Part shown: piece by piece, positions 25,293-34,476 of the stretch | Position numbering within the stretch: position 1 is the stretch's first letter | Layout of the letters: every line of letters begins with the position of its first letter | Program-made: the position numbers and the translations under genes | Notes under the pieces: generated by a model | What the model was told of the DNA's origin: nothing | What the model saw: only the letters and a program-made list of their open reading frames with translations | Database searches by the model: none | Assembly: GCA_028280505.1 (NCBI GenBank) | Contig: JANQLO010000022.1 | Span: 1 to 58,270 of the forward strand | Source of the DNA: Chromatiales bacterium | GTDB taxonomy: Bacteria; Pseudomonadota; Gammaproteobacteria; Chromatiales; Chromatiaceae | DNA: 58,270 nt | Direction of reading: 5' to 3'

Positions 25293-28193
25293 ATGTCAGT
25301 TCCTCCTTCTCTGCGGAATATGCGTATCAGCACGCGCCTGTTATGGCTTTTTTTAACGCTGCTCGTCGGGTTGGGCGCGATTGTCCTGGTCAATCATTGG
25401 GCTTCCAAGCTTGTCGCCCGTGAGCAAGGCCAGATAACCGATACGGCCGAGCAACTCAAAGAAACCCAGGCCATTCTCCACGATGTGAACCATCAGTTCA
25501 CTGCGCTGACGTACTACATCGCTACGGGTAAGGTCGTGCACCTGCAGCATTTCCTGGATATGGAATTTCGCATTCGTGCCGGTTTTGAAAGCTGGCGACG
25601 CAGTATCGACGTGGCGCTCGAGGCTATGGAGGCGACCGGTGAGGATGCCGATGAGCTCGCCGAGGAAAAGGAAGAACTCGAGTACGTTGAGGACGTCATC
25701 ACGATCTACGAAAAGCTGGACGGGGCGTATCAGCGAATCATTGCGCAGTATGAAAGTGACCGCGACGGCATCGGTGCGCAAGCGCGGGGGTATGTGCCCC
25801 CTGATTTGGTTGCATTACACGAGACTTTCGACAACGAGCTGCTGCCCCTGTTCGAGGTTTTGATAGAAGAGGAAGTTGAAGAACTTGAAGCGGCAAAGCT
25901 CGAGTCGCATGACGCACAGGCAATGGCCGCACATTTGTTCATTGCCGTCGTGCTCGTTGTTTTGCTGGCCGCGGCATTGACGTCCTACTGGGTGATTGCG
26001 TCGACCCGGCAAGGTTTGTCGGAAGTCGTGTCTGCGGCCAAGGCCTTTGCCCGCCAGGATTACGGCCATGAAATCGAACCGGTGAGCGGCGAATGGGAAA
26101 CCATCGCCGAGGCCATGACGCAGATGGCCGAAGAGATCGAAGCGAGCACGGTCGGTATAGATCATCTGAACGCCGTGTTCGAGGCGATGAACGATGCCTT
26201 GGTGGTGTTCGACCGCTGCGGCCGCGTCGTGAACGTGAACCCGCAGGCGGTTACGTTGTTCGGTTATCGTGAGAACGATCTCCTGCATTGCCGCTATCGC
26301 GGTTTGCTGAGTTACGAAACCAAGGCCAATCGGCGTGCCGCCAAACGTCTTGTCCGACTGCTGTTGAAACGGGGCAGTATCGACAACGAGCAAGTCGAGA
26401 TCAGAACGAAATCCGACATTTCGGTGCCGGTTCGGGTGTCCGCGGCGACGATTCAGGATGCCGAAGGCATGTTCAGCGGTATCGTTACCAGTCTGCACGA
26501 TCTGCGTGAGACCCTGCGTTTGGAACATCAGGAAACCCTGGCGCGCGAGGCTGAAGCGGCCGCGCGCGAGGCCCGTATTCGTGCCGAGCAGGCCGAGCAG
26601 GCATCGCGTACCAAAAGCGAGTTTTTGGCGCGCATGAGCCATGAGATCCGTACGCCGATGAATGGTGTCATGGGCATGACGGAACTGCTCTTGCTGACCG
26701 AATTGAACGAACGCCAGCGGCGTTTTGCCGATAGTGTCCTGTCGTCGAGCAGGAACTTGTTGACCATCATTGACGATGTGCTCGATTTCTCGAAGATCGA
26801 GGCCGGGCGCATGGAAATCCGCAGCGATCCCTTTTCACCCGAAACCGTGGTCGAAGAGACCATCGCGTTGTTCGCCGAGTTGGCGGTTCGCAAAGGGTTG
26901 GTGCTGATGTACCGTATCGAACCCGGTGTGCCCGGCAAGGTGCTGGGCGATGCCGGCCGATACCGGCAGTTGCTGAGCAATCTCCTGGGCAATGCGATCA
27001 AATTCACCCCCGACGGCGAGGTGATCGTACGGTTATCCGCCGAGAGCGTACCGGACGGCGAGAATATAAGGATGCATACCGAGGTACGTGACACCGGTAT
27101 TGGTCTGGCTCCCGATGTTCAGACCGAGATATTCGAGTCCTTTACCCAGGTGGATACCAGCACCAGCCGGCGCTACGACGGCACAGGGCTGGGTCTGGCG
27201 ATCGTCCGCGAATTGTCGCAGCTGATGGGCGGAGAAGCCGGTGTGAGCAGCGAACCCGGGCTCGGTTCCCGTTTTTGGTTCGACGTGGTCGTGACACAGG
27301 TCGGCGACCCCGGTGTCACCGAGCGTACCGACCCGATACTGAACGGCTGCCGCGCGCTGGCCGTCGATGCCAACTGGTCGGAAGGTCACGTGATTTCGGC
27401 CTATCTGACCGATTGGGGACTGGAACACACCTTGGTCTTCAATGTCGAGCAGGGCTTGGCGGAACTGCGAAAGGCGAAACACGAGGCACGCGAATACACT
27501 TTCTTACTCGCCGGTATCAATACCGAAGACGACATCGCCGAGCGCTTGTTACGTGACGCGGCTGCCGAAGGCCTGTTGCATAAAACCCGATGCCTAGGCC
27601 TGTTTTCCCGTTTGGACGATTCGCCGGCGGTTGTCAATTCCCCCGACCGTTGTATGCGACTACCCAAGCCGTCGCGATGGCGACATATACACGAGGCCTT
27701 GTGCCAGCTTTTGGAAGGCGATCCCCTGGCGAGCGTTGCGCACGCCGGTCGGGCGGAGAATGTCGTCGCGCCGACGTTGAATGCACGGGTGTTGTTGGTC
27801 GAAGACAATCCGGTGAATCGTGACGTGGCAAGATTCATGCTGCAGGATCTGGGCTGCGAGCCCACGGTTGCCGAGAATGGACGCCTTGCGGTCGATACGG
27901 CGGCGACGCAACACTTCGACCTCGTGTTGATGGACATCCAGATGCCGGAGATGGACGGCACCGAGGCGACCCGCATCATTAGAGCACGCGAGCGCAACAG
28001 CGGACGACACGTGCCGATCATCGCATTGACGGCGCATGCCCTGGTTCATGAACGCGAAGGATTGATCGCCGAAGGCCTGGACGACGTGTTGATCAAGCCT
28101 TACACCCTCGATCAATTGCGCGCGACCTTGCAGCGTTGGCTGCCCCGAGCCGAGATCAAGGCAGCAAAAGACTCGCCGAATCGCGGTGACTGA
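25293..28193 (+). CDS. Hybrid sensor histidine kinase (BarA-like): PAS, HisKA, HATPase, degenerate REC, REC
   Basis: About 966 residues; an in-frame GTG precedes the ATG at 25293. One membrane helix near 18-36, a periplasmic helical sensor rich in Glu to about 210, a second helix about 212-238 (LFIAVVLVVLLAAALTSYWV), a HAMP-like linker, a PAS domain (about 290-400), a coiled coil, HisKA with H450 in MSHEIRTPMNG, and HATPase with NAIKFTPDGE and DGTGLGLAIV. A region resembling a receiver lacks the usual acidic and phosphoacceptor residues. The C-terminal receiver has D881 in LVLMDIQMPEMDG and a Lys in VLIKPYT. The phosphotransfer partner (HPt) is not in the window. Confidence 0.88.
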   Translation: MSVPPSLRNMRISTRLLWLFLTLLVGLGAIVLVNHWASKLVAREQGQITDTAEQLKETQAILHDVNHQFTALTYYIATGKVVHLQHFLDMEFRIRAGFESWRRSIDVALEAMEATGEDADELAEEKEELEYVEDVITIYEKLDGAYQRIIAQYESDRDGIGAQARGYVPPDLVALHETFDNELLPLFEVLIEEEVEELEAAKLESHDAQAMAAHLFIAVVLVVLLAAALTSYWVIASTRQGLSEVVSAAKAFARQDYGHEIEPVSGEWETIAEAMTQMAEEIEASTVGIDHLNAVFEAMNDALVVFDRCGRVVNVNPQAVTLFGYRENDLLHCRYRGLLSYETKANRRAAKRLVRLLLKRGSIDNEQVEIRTKSDISVPVRVSAATIQDAEGMFSGIVTSLHDLRETLRLEHQETLAREAEAAAREARIRAEQAEQASRTKSEFLARMSHEIRTPMNGVMGMTELLLLTELNERQRRFADSVLSSSRNLLTIIDDVLDFSKIEAGRMEIRSDPFSPETVVEETIALFAELAVRKGLVLMYRIEPGVPGKVLGDAGRYRQLLSNLLGNAIKFTPDGEVIVRLSAESVPDGENIRMHTEVRDTGIGLAPDVQTEIFESFTQVDTSTSRRYDGTGLGLAIVRELSQLMGGEAGVSSEPGLGSRFWFDVVVTQVGDPGVTERTDPILNGCRALAVDANWSEGHVISAYLTDWGLEHTLVFNVEQGLAELRKAKHEAREYTFLLAGINTEDDIAERLLRDAAAEGLLHKTRCLGLFSRLDDSPAVVNSPDRCMRLPKPSRWRHIHEALCQLLEGDPLASVAHAGRAENVVAPTLNARVLLVEDNPVNRDVARFMLQDLGCEPTVAENGRLAVDTAATQHFDLVLMDIQMPEMDGTEATRIIRARERNSGRHVPIIALTAHALVHEREGLIAEGLDDVLIKPYTLDQLRATLQRWLPRAEIKAAKDSPNRGD

Positions 28194-28310
28194 GTGTCGC
28201 GGGCATCGGCCGCCACACCACCGGCTTATGTGCTTGTATCGCCATTGAATTGCCTTGTGCGTTACACTGCGTGGGTTGTTGCATTGACGTCAAGCGAGGA
28301 GTTCAGATCG

Positions 28311-28898
28311 ATGAATGCTGCCAAACAACTCATTGTTGCCCTGTTTGCCCTGTGTTTTGCCGGGATTGCCGCTGCCCATGAAGTGACGGGTATTGCCGGC
28401 GGGTTCGCCAGTGGTTTCATGCATCCCTTGCTCGGTTGGGATCACGTGGTGGCCATGGTTGCCGTGGGGCTCTGGGGTGCCTTTCTCGGTAGTCCGTCGA
28501 TCTGGATACTTCCCGTCGTCTTTCCGTTGGTGATGGCCCTGGGCGGCGCGCTCGGTGTTGCCGGCGTGCCCCTGCCCGCGGTGGAGACCGGTATCGCGTT
28601 GTCGGCGGTCGTGCTCGGTGCCATGGTGGCCTTCGCCGCGCGACCGCCGTTGTGGGTCGCTGCCGTTGTGGTGGGCGCCTTCGCGGTTTTTCACGGTCAC
28701 GCACACGGCACCGAACTGCCCGGCGCGACCAGCGCGCTGACGTACAGCATCGGCTTCGTCCTGGCGACCGGTCTGTTGCATCTCGGCGGTATTGCATTCG
28801 GATTGTTGGTCCGCTGGCCCGCCGGACGTGTTGCGGTGAGGGCCGGTGGGGGCATGATCGCGCTCGCCGGCGTGGGATTCCTGAGTGGCGTGGTCTGA
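28311..28898 (+). CDS. HupE/UreJ family membrane protein
   Basis: 195 residues from the ATG at 28311, preceded by gagga. Signal-like first segment (ending AAAH), then HEVTGIAGGFASGFMHPLLGWDH, the HupE/UreJ hallmark with its metal-ligand-like His residues, and six further hydrophobic segments. A second motif, HGHAHGTELP, lies in the middle. The family is associated with nickel (or cobalt) entry for hydrogenase and urease, neither of which is encoded here. It overlaps the next gene, a second related membrane protein, by 14 bases. Confidence 0.88.
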   Translation: MNAAKQLIVALFALCFAGIAAAHEVTGIAGGFASGFMHPLLGWDHVVAMVAVGLWGAFLGSPSIWILPVVFPLVMALGGALGVAGVPLPAVETGIALSAVVLGAMVAFAARPPLWVAAVVVGAFAVFHGHAHGTELPGATSALTYSIGFVLATGLLHLGGIAFGLLVRWPAGRVAVRAGGGMIALAGVGFLSGVV

Positions 28899-29502
28899 TC
28901 GTCGCGTAAAAGCTGCCACACTGTGCCTTTTGTTGTTGCTGCCGGCCGTTGCGCTGGCCCATAGCCCGATCAAGGGGCTGAACAACTTTTACAACGGTTT
29001 CCTGCACCCGCTGTTCGTACCGGCCCATTTGTTGTCGCTGTTGGCGCTTGGGCTGCTGTTCGGCCAGCAAGGGCCGCGTCCGCATACGCCGGCAATTCTC
29101 GGTTTCTTGACGGCGAGCGTGCTGGGTCTGCTCGGCACGCTGTTCATCGAGCCGATCGCGGTGGAAACGGTCCTGCTCGGCGGCGCGGGTCTGCTCGGCC
29201 TGCTGATCGCCGCCAAGCGTGTCGTGCCGGTCTATCTGTCGGCGCTGCTGGGCGTCTTGCTCGGGATTGCCATCGGCCTGGATTCGGCAATGGTCGAACT
29301 GTCGGGCAACGAACGTCTCGCATCCTTGCTCGGTAGCGGCATCGGGATCTATTTGCTGTTGTTGTATCCGATGGCGCTCGCCGACCACTTCAACAAACGC
29401 CCTTGGCAACGGATCGCGATACGGGTGCTCGGTTCCTGGATTGCGGCCAGTGCCTTGCTGGTGCTGACGCTCACCGTTTTTGTCCCGGCTCCGTCGATTT
29501 GA
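28885..29502 (+). CDS. Second HupE/UreJ-like membrane protein
   Basis: 205 residues from a GTG at 28885, overlapping the preceding gene by 14 bases, so translational coupling is likely. After a signal-like helix ending ALA it has HSPIKGLNNFYNGFLHPLFVPAH, a diverged version of the HupE hallmark, followed by about six membrane segments. The pair may work together as a heteromeric permease or in metal entry and sensing (inference). Its more distant relation to HupE makes the family label less certain than for its neighbour. Confidence 0.72.
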   Translation: MAWSDRRVKAATLCLLLLLPAVALAHSPIKGLNNFYNGFLHPLFVPAHLLSLLALGLLFGQQGPRPHTPAILGFLTASVLGLLGTLFIEPIAVETVLLGGAGLLGLLIAAKRVVPVYLSALLGVLLGIAIGLDSAMVELSGNERLASLLGSGIGIYLLLLYPMALADHFNKRPWQRIAIRVLGSWIAASALLVLTLTVFVPAPSI

Positions 29503-29569
29503 CTTGGGTCACTCCGATCGTCCGATACTTTGGCAATACTTGGAGTAAAGCGGCTATCGACGACATCGC

Positions 29570-30097
29570 ATGGCTCGAATTCTGCTCATTTACTCATCGG
29601 TCGACGGTCACACGCGCGAGATCTGCGAGCGTTTGGCCGAGGTGATGCGCGAGCGGGCCGACGAGGTGACGCTGGTCACCGTCGAGCAGGCAGACGCTTT
29701 GGATGCGGATGCTTTCGACAAAATCGTGATCGGTGCTGCGATTCGTTACGGCAGACACAATGAAAAAGTCTACGCGTACATTGCGACGCACCAGTCGATC
29801 CTGGAAAGCAAGCCGAATGCCTTTTTCTCGGTCAATGTGGTGGCGAGGAAGCCGGAGAAGCGTCGACCCGACACCAACCCCTATGTGCGAAAGTTTCTGC
29901 GCGAGATCCGTTGGCGACCGCAGAGAGTTACGGTGTTCGCCGGAAAGATCGATTACCCGCGCTATGGTTTCTGGGACCGCAATATCATCCGGTTCATTAT
30001 GTGGATGACCAAGGGGCCGACCGATCCGCAGGCAGTCGTCGATTTTACCGATTGGAAAGAGGTCGAGGCCTTCGGCCATACCATCAGCGGAATGTAA
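29570..30097 (+). CDS. hemG: Menaquinone-dependent protoporphyrinogen IX dehydrogenase HemG
   Basis: 175 residues with a flavodoxin fold: phosphate-binding LIYSSVDGHTREIC at the N-terminus, then IGAAIRYGRHNEKVYAYI, FFSVNVVARKPEKRRPDTNPYV and the FAGKIDYPRYGFWD motif, all as in HemG. The enzyme oxidises protoporphyrinogen IX to protoporphyrin IX in heme synthesis, passing electrons to the quinone pool at the inner membrane. It is followed 23 bases later by a GNAT gene. Confidence 0.92.
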   Translation: MARILLIYSSVDGHTREICERLAEVMRERADEVTLVTVEQADALDADAFDKIVIGAAIRYGRHNEKVYAYIATHQSILESKPNAFFSVNVVARKPEKRRPDTNPYVRKFLREIRWRPQRVTVFAGKIDYPRYGFWDRNIIRFIMWMTKGPTDPQAVVDFTDWKEVEAFGHTISGM

Positions 30098-30120
30098 CGG
30101 CACGGAGGGTCGATAGCGGC

Positions 30121-30624
30121 ATGGACTTGACGATTCGGGAATGTAAACCACAGTCCTCGGTTGATGATTTGACCGCGTTGGTACCCGCCTATCTGGCGAT
30201 CTGGAATCATCCCGACAATCTACCGTTTCTCTCTTTCACCCGTTTGGCCTTCACCGAGCCCCAGGTTCGCGAGTGGTTTTCGGCGCATGAAGCCGCCGGT
30301 GTGCGTTTCTTCGTTGCCCAACGGGAGTCCGGTGCGATCGGGGCTTTGGCGATCACCCGCGAGAACCCGGTCGAGGGTTTCGAACTCTGGGGCCTCGGGG
30401 TGGCGCCCGAACGCAAACGTTCCGGATGGGGGCGTCGACTCGTTCGCCACGGTATCGAGTTTGCCGAGGGTGCCGGCTATCGCGCGGTGACGACGCAGGT
30501 CTTCGCCAACAATGCCCCCATGTTGCGTCTGCTGCTCGACGAGGGTTTTCTGCCGGTACGCATGGATCATCATCGCGGTGCCGCCGGGGAGGACATGATG
30601 CACCTGGCCGTGTATTTCGGGTAA
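30121..30624 (+). CDS. GNAT family N-acetyltransferase
   Basis: 167 residues from the ATG at 30121. The acetyl-CoA binding core is visible: GFELWGLGVAPERKRSGWGRRL (beta4 and the R/Q-x-x-G-x-G/A loop as RSGWGRR), followed by AVTTQVFANNAPMLRLLLDEGF. The N-terminal part forms the substrate side and is not assignable. The substrate could be an amine metabolite or a protein N-terminus. Confidence 0.82.
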   Translation: MDLTIRECKPQSSVDDLTALVPAYLAIWNHPDNLPFLSFTRLAFTEPQVREWFSAHEAAGVRFFVAQRESGAIGALAITRENPVEGFELWGLGVAPERKRSGWGRRLVRHGIEFAEGAGYRAVTTQVFANNAPMLRLLLDEGFLPVRMDHHRGAAGEDMMHLAVYFG

Positions 30625-30676
30625 GGCTGCGCACGATCGATCGAATTCAGGCCGGCGGTTTCCCGCGTTGTGGTCG

Positions 30677-31792
30677 TCAGTCGGCGTAACCGCTCAACTC
30701 CAGATAACCGACACCGCGATGACTGCCGGATACCTCGACCGCCCCTTCCCAGTAGCGGACCGTGTGGCGCATCTCCTGCGCGTCGAACGCGGCACTGACG
30801 TTTAGGTCCAAACCGTGTTCGGGGACGCGTAGCTGCCATTCGAGCGGATAGCGTGTGCCGTCCGGGCTCGGCCATTCGCGCAACGGCGTCAGCGTGACCC
30901 GGTCGAGCGTCAGCGCTTGCGCCTTGCCGTCCATGCCGACCAATACACCCTTGCTGAAACGCTGTGCCCGGCCTTGTTTGTCGCGCATTTGATAGAACAT
31001 CAAATCGCGGCCGTCCTCGAGTTGCAGTGCGAACCAGTCCCAGCCGGCCTGATCGGCGGCGAGCGCTGAACTCGACCATTCGCGATCGAACCAGGAGTTG
31101 CCTTCCACGGTGTATTCCTTGTCGCCGATGCGTACCCGACCGCGTGTCGGCAGGCGGGTGTGCGAGTAGTAATAGGAGGCGTTGCCCGGCTCGGCGCTTT
31201 TGCGGGACAGGCCGTGTTCACCTTGCAGCACATGCGGCTTCGAACCGCTTTCCAATTGCAGCCGAATGCCAAATTCCGCCGTTTCGGCATCGATCGTGAT
31301 CGGGAAGGTGGCGTCGCCTGTGCCGCTGATCGACCACGGGCCCAGCCATACCCTGAAAGGCTCCGCGTTCGCGCCGGCCAGTCCGGCCGCGGCGCGGCTG
31401 AAGCGTTCCTCGCTCAGATGGCGGGCGGTATCGATGTCACTGAGTGCCAGATGGCCCATGTACAACTGGTGTGCGCGCCAGTCCGAATCCGGTGTCGGGC
31501 CGCCGGGCGTCAGGCCGACGCGGAACAGGGTGAACTGATAACCGAAGCGTCGGTCGTCGTCATCGCCGAGGTTGCCGGTGAAGTACCACCATTCCGTGGC
31601 GAAACTCGGGTGAGGTCCGTGGTCCCGGGGGAACCGGAATTCACGCCGTTCGATGGCCCGTTCGAAGCCCGGATCGGGTTGTCCACCCATGCCTTCGTCG
31701 ACCCCGACGGGCGAGAAGGTTGCCGTATCGGACGGGGGTGCCTCGCACCCGGCCAAAAAGAGCAGAACAGACAATAGAAGCAGTCGTTGCAT
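30677..31792 (-). CDS. AttH/CrtC-type lipocalin-like lipoprotein
   Basis: 371 residues with a lipoprotein signal and lipobox LAGC (C16). The body has the EWWYFTGNL and EGNSWFDREWSS motifs of the AttH/carotenoid 1,2-hydratase family, with two lipocalin-like halves. In other bacteria such AttH proteins are encoded with an ABC transporter of the AttEFG/YbbAP type, which is the case here: the permease and ATPase genes lie just upstream on the same strand. The role is probably in envelope lipid or secondary-metabolite handling rather than carotenoid hydration (inference). Confidence 0.85.
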   Translation of the reverse strand: MQRLLLLSVLLFLAGCEAPPSDTATFSPVGVDEGMGGQPDPGFERAIERREFRFPRDHGPHPSFATEWWYFTGNLGDDDDRRFGYQFTLFRVGLTPGGPTPDSDWRAHQLYMGHLALSDIDTARHLSEERFSRAAAGLAGANAEPFRVWLGPWSISGTGDATFPITIDAETAEFGIRLQLESGSKPHVLQGEHGLSRKSAEPGNASYYYSHTRLPTRGRVRIGDKEYTVEGNSWFDREWSSSALAADQAGWDWFALQLEDGRDLMFYQMRDKQGRAQRFSKGVLVGMDGKAQALTLDRVTLTPLREWPSPDGTRYPLEWQLRVPEHGLDLNVSAAFDAQEMRHTVRYWEGAVEVSGSHRGVGYLELSGYAD

Positions 31793-31835
31793 GCTTTAGG
31801 GCGCCGCTGATGATGCCGAGTACATCAGATTGGAT

Positions 31836-31921
31836 GCCCGAATACGGGCTATCAAGGCACAAATCGCACGTAATAGCCCGCGATTGCGAAGATTTGCAAC
31901 GCCGAAAGCGTGTATTCGGGC
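31836..31921 (-). other. Cloverleaf-like structured element between permease and AttH genes
   Basis: gcccgaatac (31836-31845) and gtattcgggc (31912-31921) form a perfect 10-bp outer stem. Directly inside it gggctat (31846-31852) pairs perfectly with atagccc (31873-31879), and a third small stem (ttgc/gcaa) can form near 31885-31900. The whole 86-base element lies in the 167-base gap between two co-oriented genes. It may be a structured RNA, a repeated palindromic element or an attenuator. Confidence 0.6.
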
Positions 31922-31959
31922 GTTCAAGATGCGTGCTCACGAATCATTAGCGGTGCTCT

Positions 31960-34476
31960 TTAATCCTCGCGCATCTGGGATGCGGGCGCCTGCCGGCCGG
32001 CACGCCAGGCCGGATACAGGCTTGCCGACAATGCCGCGACCAGCCCGATTGCGACGGTTGCGAACAACGGCCATGCGCTGACGTCGAAAGGCATGCTCCA
32101 ACCAAAGGCACGAAGCTGGATTGCCGCGGTCAGTACCCAGGCCATCGCCAACCCGGTCGGTACCGCCAGCAACGCGGCCAACAGGCCCATGGCGGCCGAT
32201 TCGATCACGATCAATCGGCTCACTTGTTTGCCGGTGAGGCCGAGCGCACGCAAAATCGCATGCTCCTTGCGCCGTTCCAGCTGCAAGGCCATCAGGGCGC
32301 TCAGAATGCCGATGAAGGCGACGGCGATCGATAGCAGCCGCAGTACCTCGGTAATGCGGAAGGTGCGTTCGAATACCGCCATGGATTCGGCATAGACCTC
32401 ATCGGCGGCGGTAAACAAGAGTGCATGTCGACCGGAAAAACGTTCACGCGCGGTCTCCATGAGTTCGGCGACCGTACCCGGTGTGGTGAACAGGGCCAAT
32501 GTATCGATCGTCGGATCTTGCCAGTGTTGCCGGTAAGCCGACGCGGTAATGAAAAGGCGTCCGTGTTCGCTGGCGAAATCGCGAAACACGGCGGCAACCG
32601 TGAAGTCTTGTGCGCCATTCGGGGTGGGCAGGCTGAGCATGCCGCCCGGCGTTAAGCCGAGGCGGTAAGCCAGCGGCTCGGAAATCAATATGGCGCCCCG
32701 GTCGAAGGCGGACCACGGATCGTCGGCACCACGTGCGGTGAATTCGAAGCCGGCGCGCGATGTCGCTGCGAGCTCGCCGGCGATCAGGCGGGTACGTCGA
32801 CCGTCGATCTGCAGCTTGCGCGAGCGGTAGCTGCTGTGCGTGCCGACCTGCTGGAGCAACGGCGCCTGTTGCACGACTTCGGTCGGCAGTGTCGCATCGT
32901 CACTCAGGTTATCGTCGGCGACGATGTAAAGGTCGGCGCGAAGCAGACCCAGCAACCAGTCGCTGACGGCACCGCGCATGCTTTCGACCATGACCGCGAT
33001 GCCGACGCTGGCCGCCAGCGCGATCATCAGGGCCGCCGCGGCGGTGCTCAATCGCGAGAGATGACGATCGAGATCGCGAACCGCCAGGCGCCAGAGCCCT
33101 TTCAGGGGCAATCGGGTAAACAATCCGTGGGTCAGGCGCAACGACGCCGGTGTGATCAATGCGGCGCCGAGCAACAACATGAACAAACCGGCAAAGCCGG
33201 TCAGCACGCCGCCGGGAAGATACAGGGCGACGATCAGGCCCGCGATGAGCAAGCCGGTGCCGAGTAGAGCCAACCGGGGTATCAACGCACGCGTGCGGTC
33301 TTCCAGTGCCGTGCGTGACAGGGTGGTCAGAGGAGGCGTACGTGCCGCCTGGCGCGCGGGGAACCAGGCCGCGGCCGAGGTACCCGCCAAACCGAGCAGC
33401 CAGGCCTTGCCCAGGGACTGCCAAGTGAGCGTCATGGCGTCTGCGCTGACCTGGTAATACAACTCGCTGACCGTTGCCGCGACGATTTGGGTCAACACCT
33501 GACCGAGCCAGTAACCGAGCACACTGCCGAGCAATCCGCCGACCAATGCCAGAATCAATGCCTCGGCCATGACCAATCGAAAGAGTTCGTCGGCGCGTAT
33601 GCCGACCGCGCGTAAACGCCCGAGCAAACGTCGTCGCTGCACAATCGAGAAACTGATGGCGTTGAATATCAGAAAGACCCCGACCAACAAGGCCAGCAGG
33701 CTCATCGCGGTGAGATTGAGTTCGAAGGCCGCCGACAGTCCGGCGGTGTCGTTCGTTTGTTCGGCGATGTCGATCAAGCTCAGCGATGCCGGCAAACGCG
33801 TGGTCACCCAAGCGATCGCGGCGGGGTCGTCGAGGATCAGATCGATATGGCTCAAGCGGCCCGGCATACCGGCTGCTGCCTGCGCGGTAGCGATGTCGAC
33901 GACGATCAGGTCGCGGCTGGCGAGGCTGTCGTCATCGTTGATTGCGAAGACCTTGAGTGGATAGGTGTCGTTCGGACGCTGCAGTGTCAATGCGCCGCCC
34001 GTCGTCACCCCGAGCAAGGCGGCCGCCGAGTGACTGAGCGCAGCGGCATCCGGCTGCGCCAGCCAGTCGGCAACCGAGGCCTCACCCTGGATGAGTCCCG
34101 GCAGTTGTTCGCGGAAGGCGCCCTCGGCGAACACATCGAGTCCGAGCAGACGTACTCGGCCTTCGTGTCCGTCGACGCGCACATGGGTCAGGACGACCGG
34201 CGCCATGGGGGGGTGGCCGGGGGTGGTGAACAGCTTACGGTAGAGCGTATCCGGGACCGGCTCGGTAACGCCGACGATGCGGTGGGTCGCGGCGCCGCGC
34301 AACTGTTGTGACGAAAGCGCGAACGACGCCTTGGCCGCGGCATTGGCCAGATCGACCGCGAGCACCACGGCGACGCCCATGGCAATGCCGATCAAGGCGA
34401 GCGCGAGCTGCCAGCGATGATGAAGCAGGTAGCGCAGGCTGGCGCGTAACAACAACGAACGCGACATGGCGATCAT
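31960..34476 (-). CDS. ABC transporter permease with two FtsX domains (YbbP-like)
   Basis: 838 residues. An N-terminal membrane helix (about 20-40) leads into a large periplasmic domain, then groups of membrane helices near 260-400 (with the LLGRLRAVGIRADELFRLVMAEA FtsX coupling pattern) and 700-830 (REHAILRALGLTGKQ-like repeat). The duplicated FtsX layout is that of YbbP/MacB-related permeases. Its ATG overlaps the ATPase stop (TGATG-type junction), so translation is coupled. Together with the ATPase and the AttH lipoprotein it should extract or relocate a lipid-like substrate in the envelope (inference). Confidence 0.85.
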   Translation of the reverse strand: MIAMSRSLLLRASLRYLLHHRWQLALALIGIAMGVAVVLAVDLANAAAKASFALSSQQLRGAATHRIVGVTEPVPDTLYRKLFTTPGHPPMAPVVLTHVRVDGHEGRVRLLGLDVFAEGAFREQLPGLIQGEASVADWLAQPDAAALSHSAAALLGVTTGGALTLQRPNDTYPLKVFAINDDDSLASRDLIVVDIATAQAAAGMPGRLSHIDLILDDPAAIAWVTTRLPASLSLIDIAEQTNDTAGLSAAFELNLTAMSLLALLVGVFLIFNAISFSIVQRRRLLGRLRAVGIRADELFRLVMAEALILALVGGLLGSVLGYWLGQVLTQIVAATVSELYYQVSADAMTLTWQSLGKAWLLGLAGTSAAAWFPARQAARTPPLTTLSRTALEDRTRALIPRLALLGTGLLIAGLIVALYLPGGVLTGFAGLFMLLLGAALITPASLRLTHGLFTRLPLKGLWRLAVRDLDRHLSRLSTAAAALMIALAASVGIAVMVESMRGAVSDWLLGLLRADLYIVADDNLSDDATLPTEVVQQAPLLQQVGTHSSYRSRKLQIDGRRTRLIAGELAATSRAGFEFTARGADDPWSAFDRGAILISEPLAYRLGLTPGGMLSLPTPNGAQDFTVAAVFRDFASEHGRLFITASAYRQHWQDPTIDTLALFTTPGTVAELMETARERFSGRHALLFTAADEVYAESMAVFERTFRITEVLRLLSIAVAFIGILSALMALQLERRKEHAILRALGLTGKQVSRLIVIESAAMGLLAALLAVPTGLAMAWVLTAAIQLRAFGWSMPFDVSAWPLFATVAIGLVAALSASLYPAWRAGRQAPASQMRED

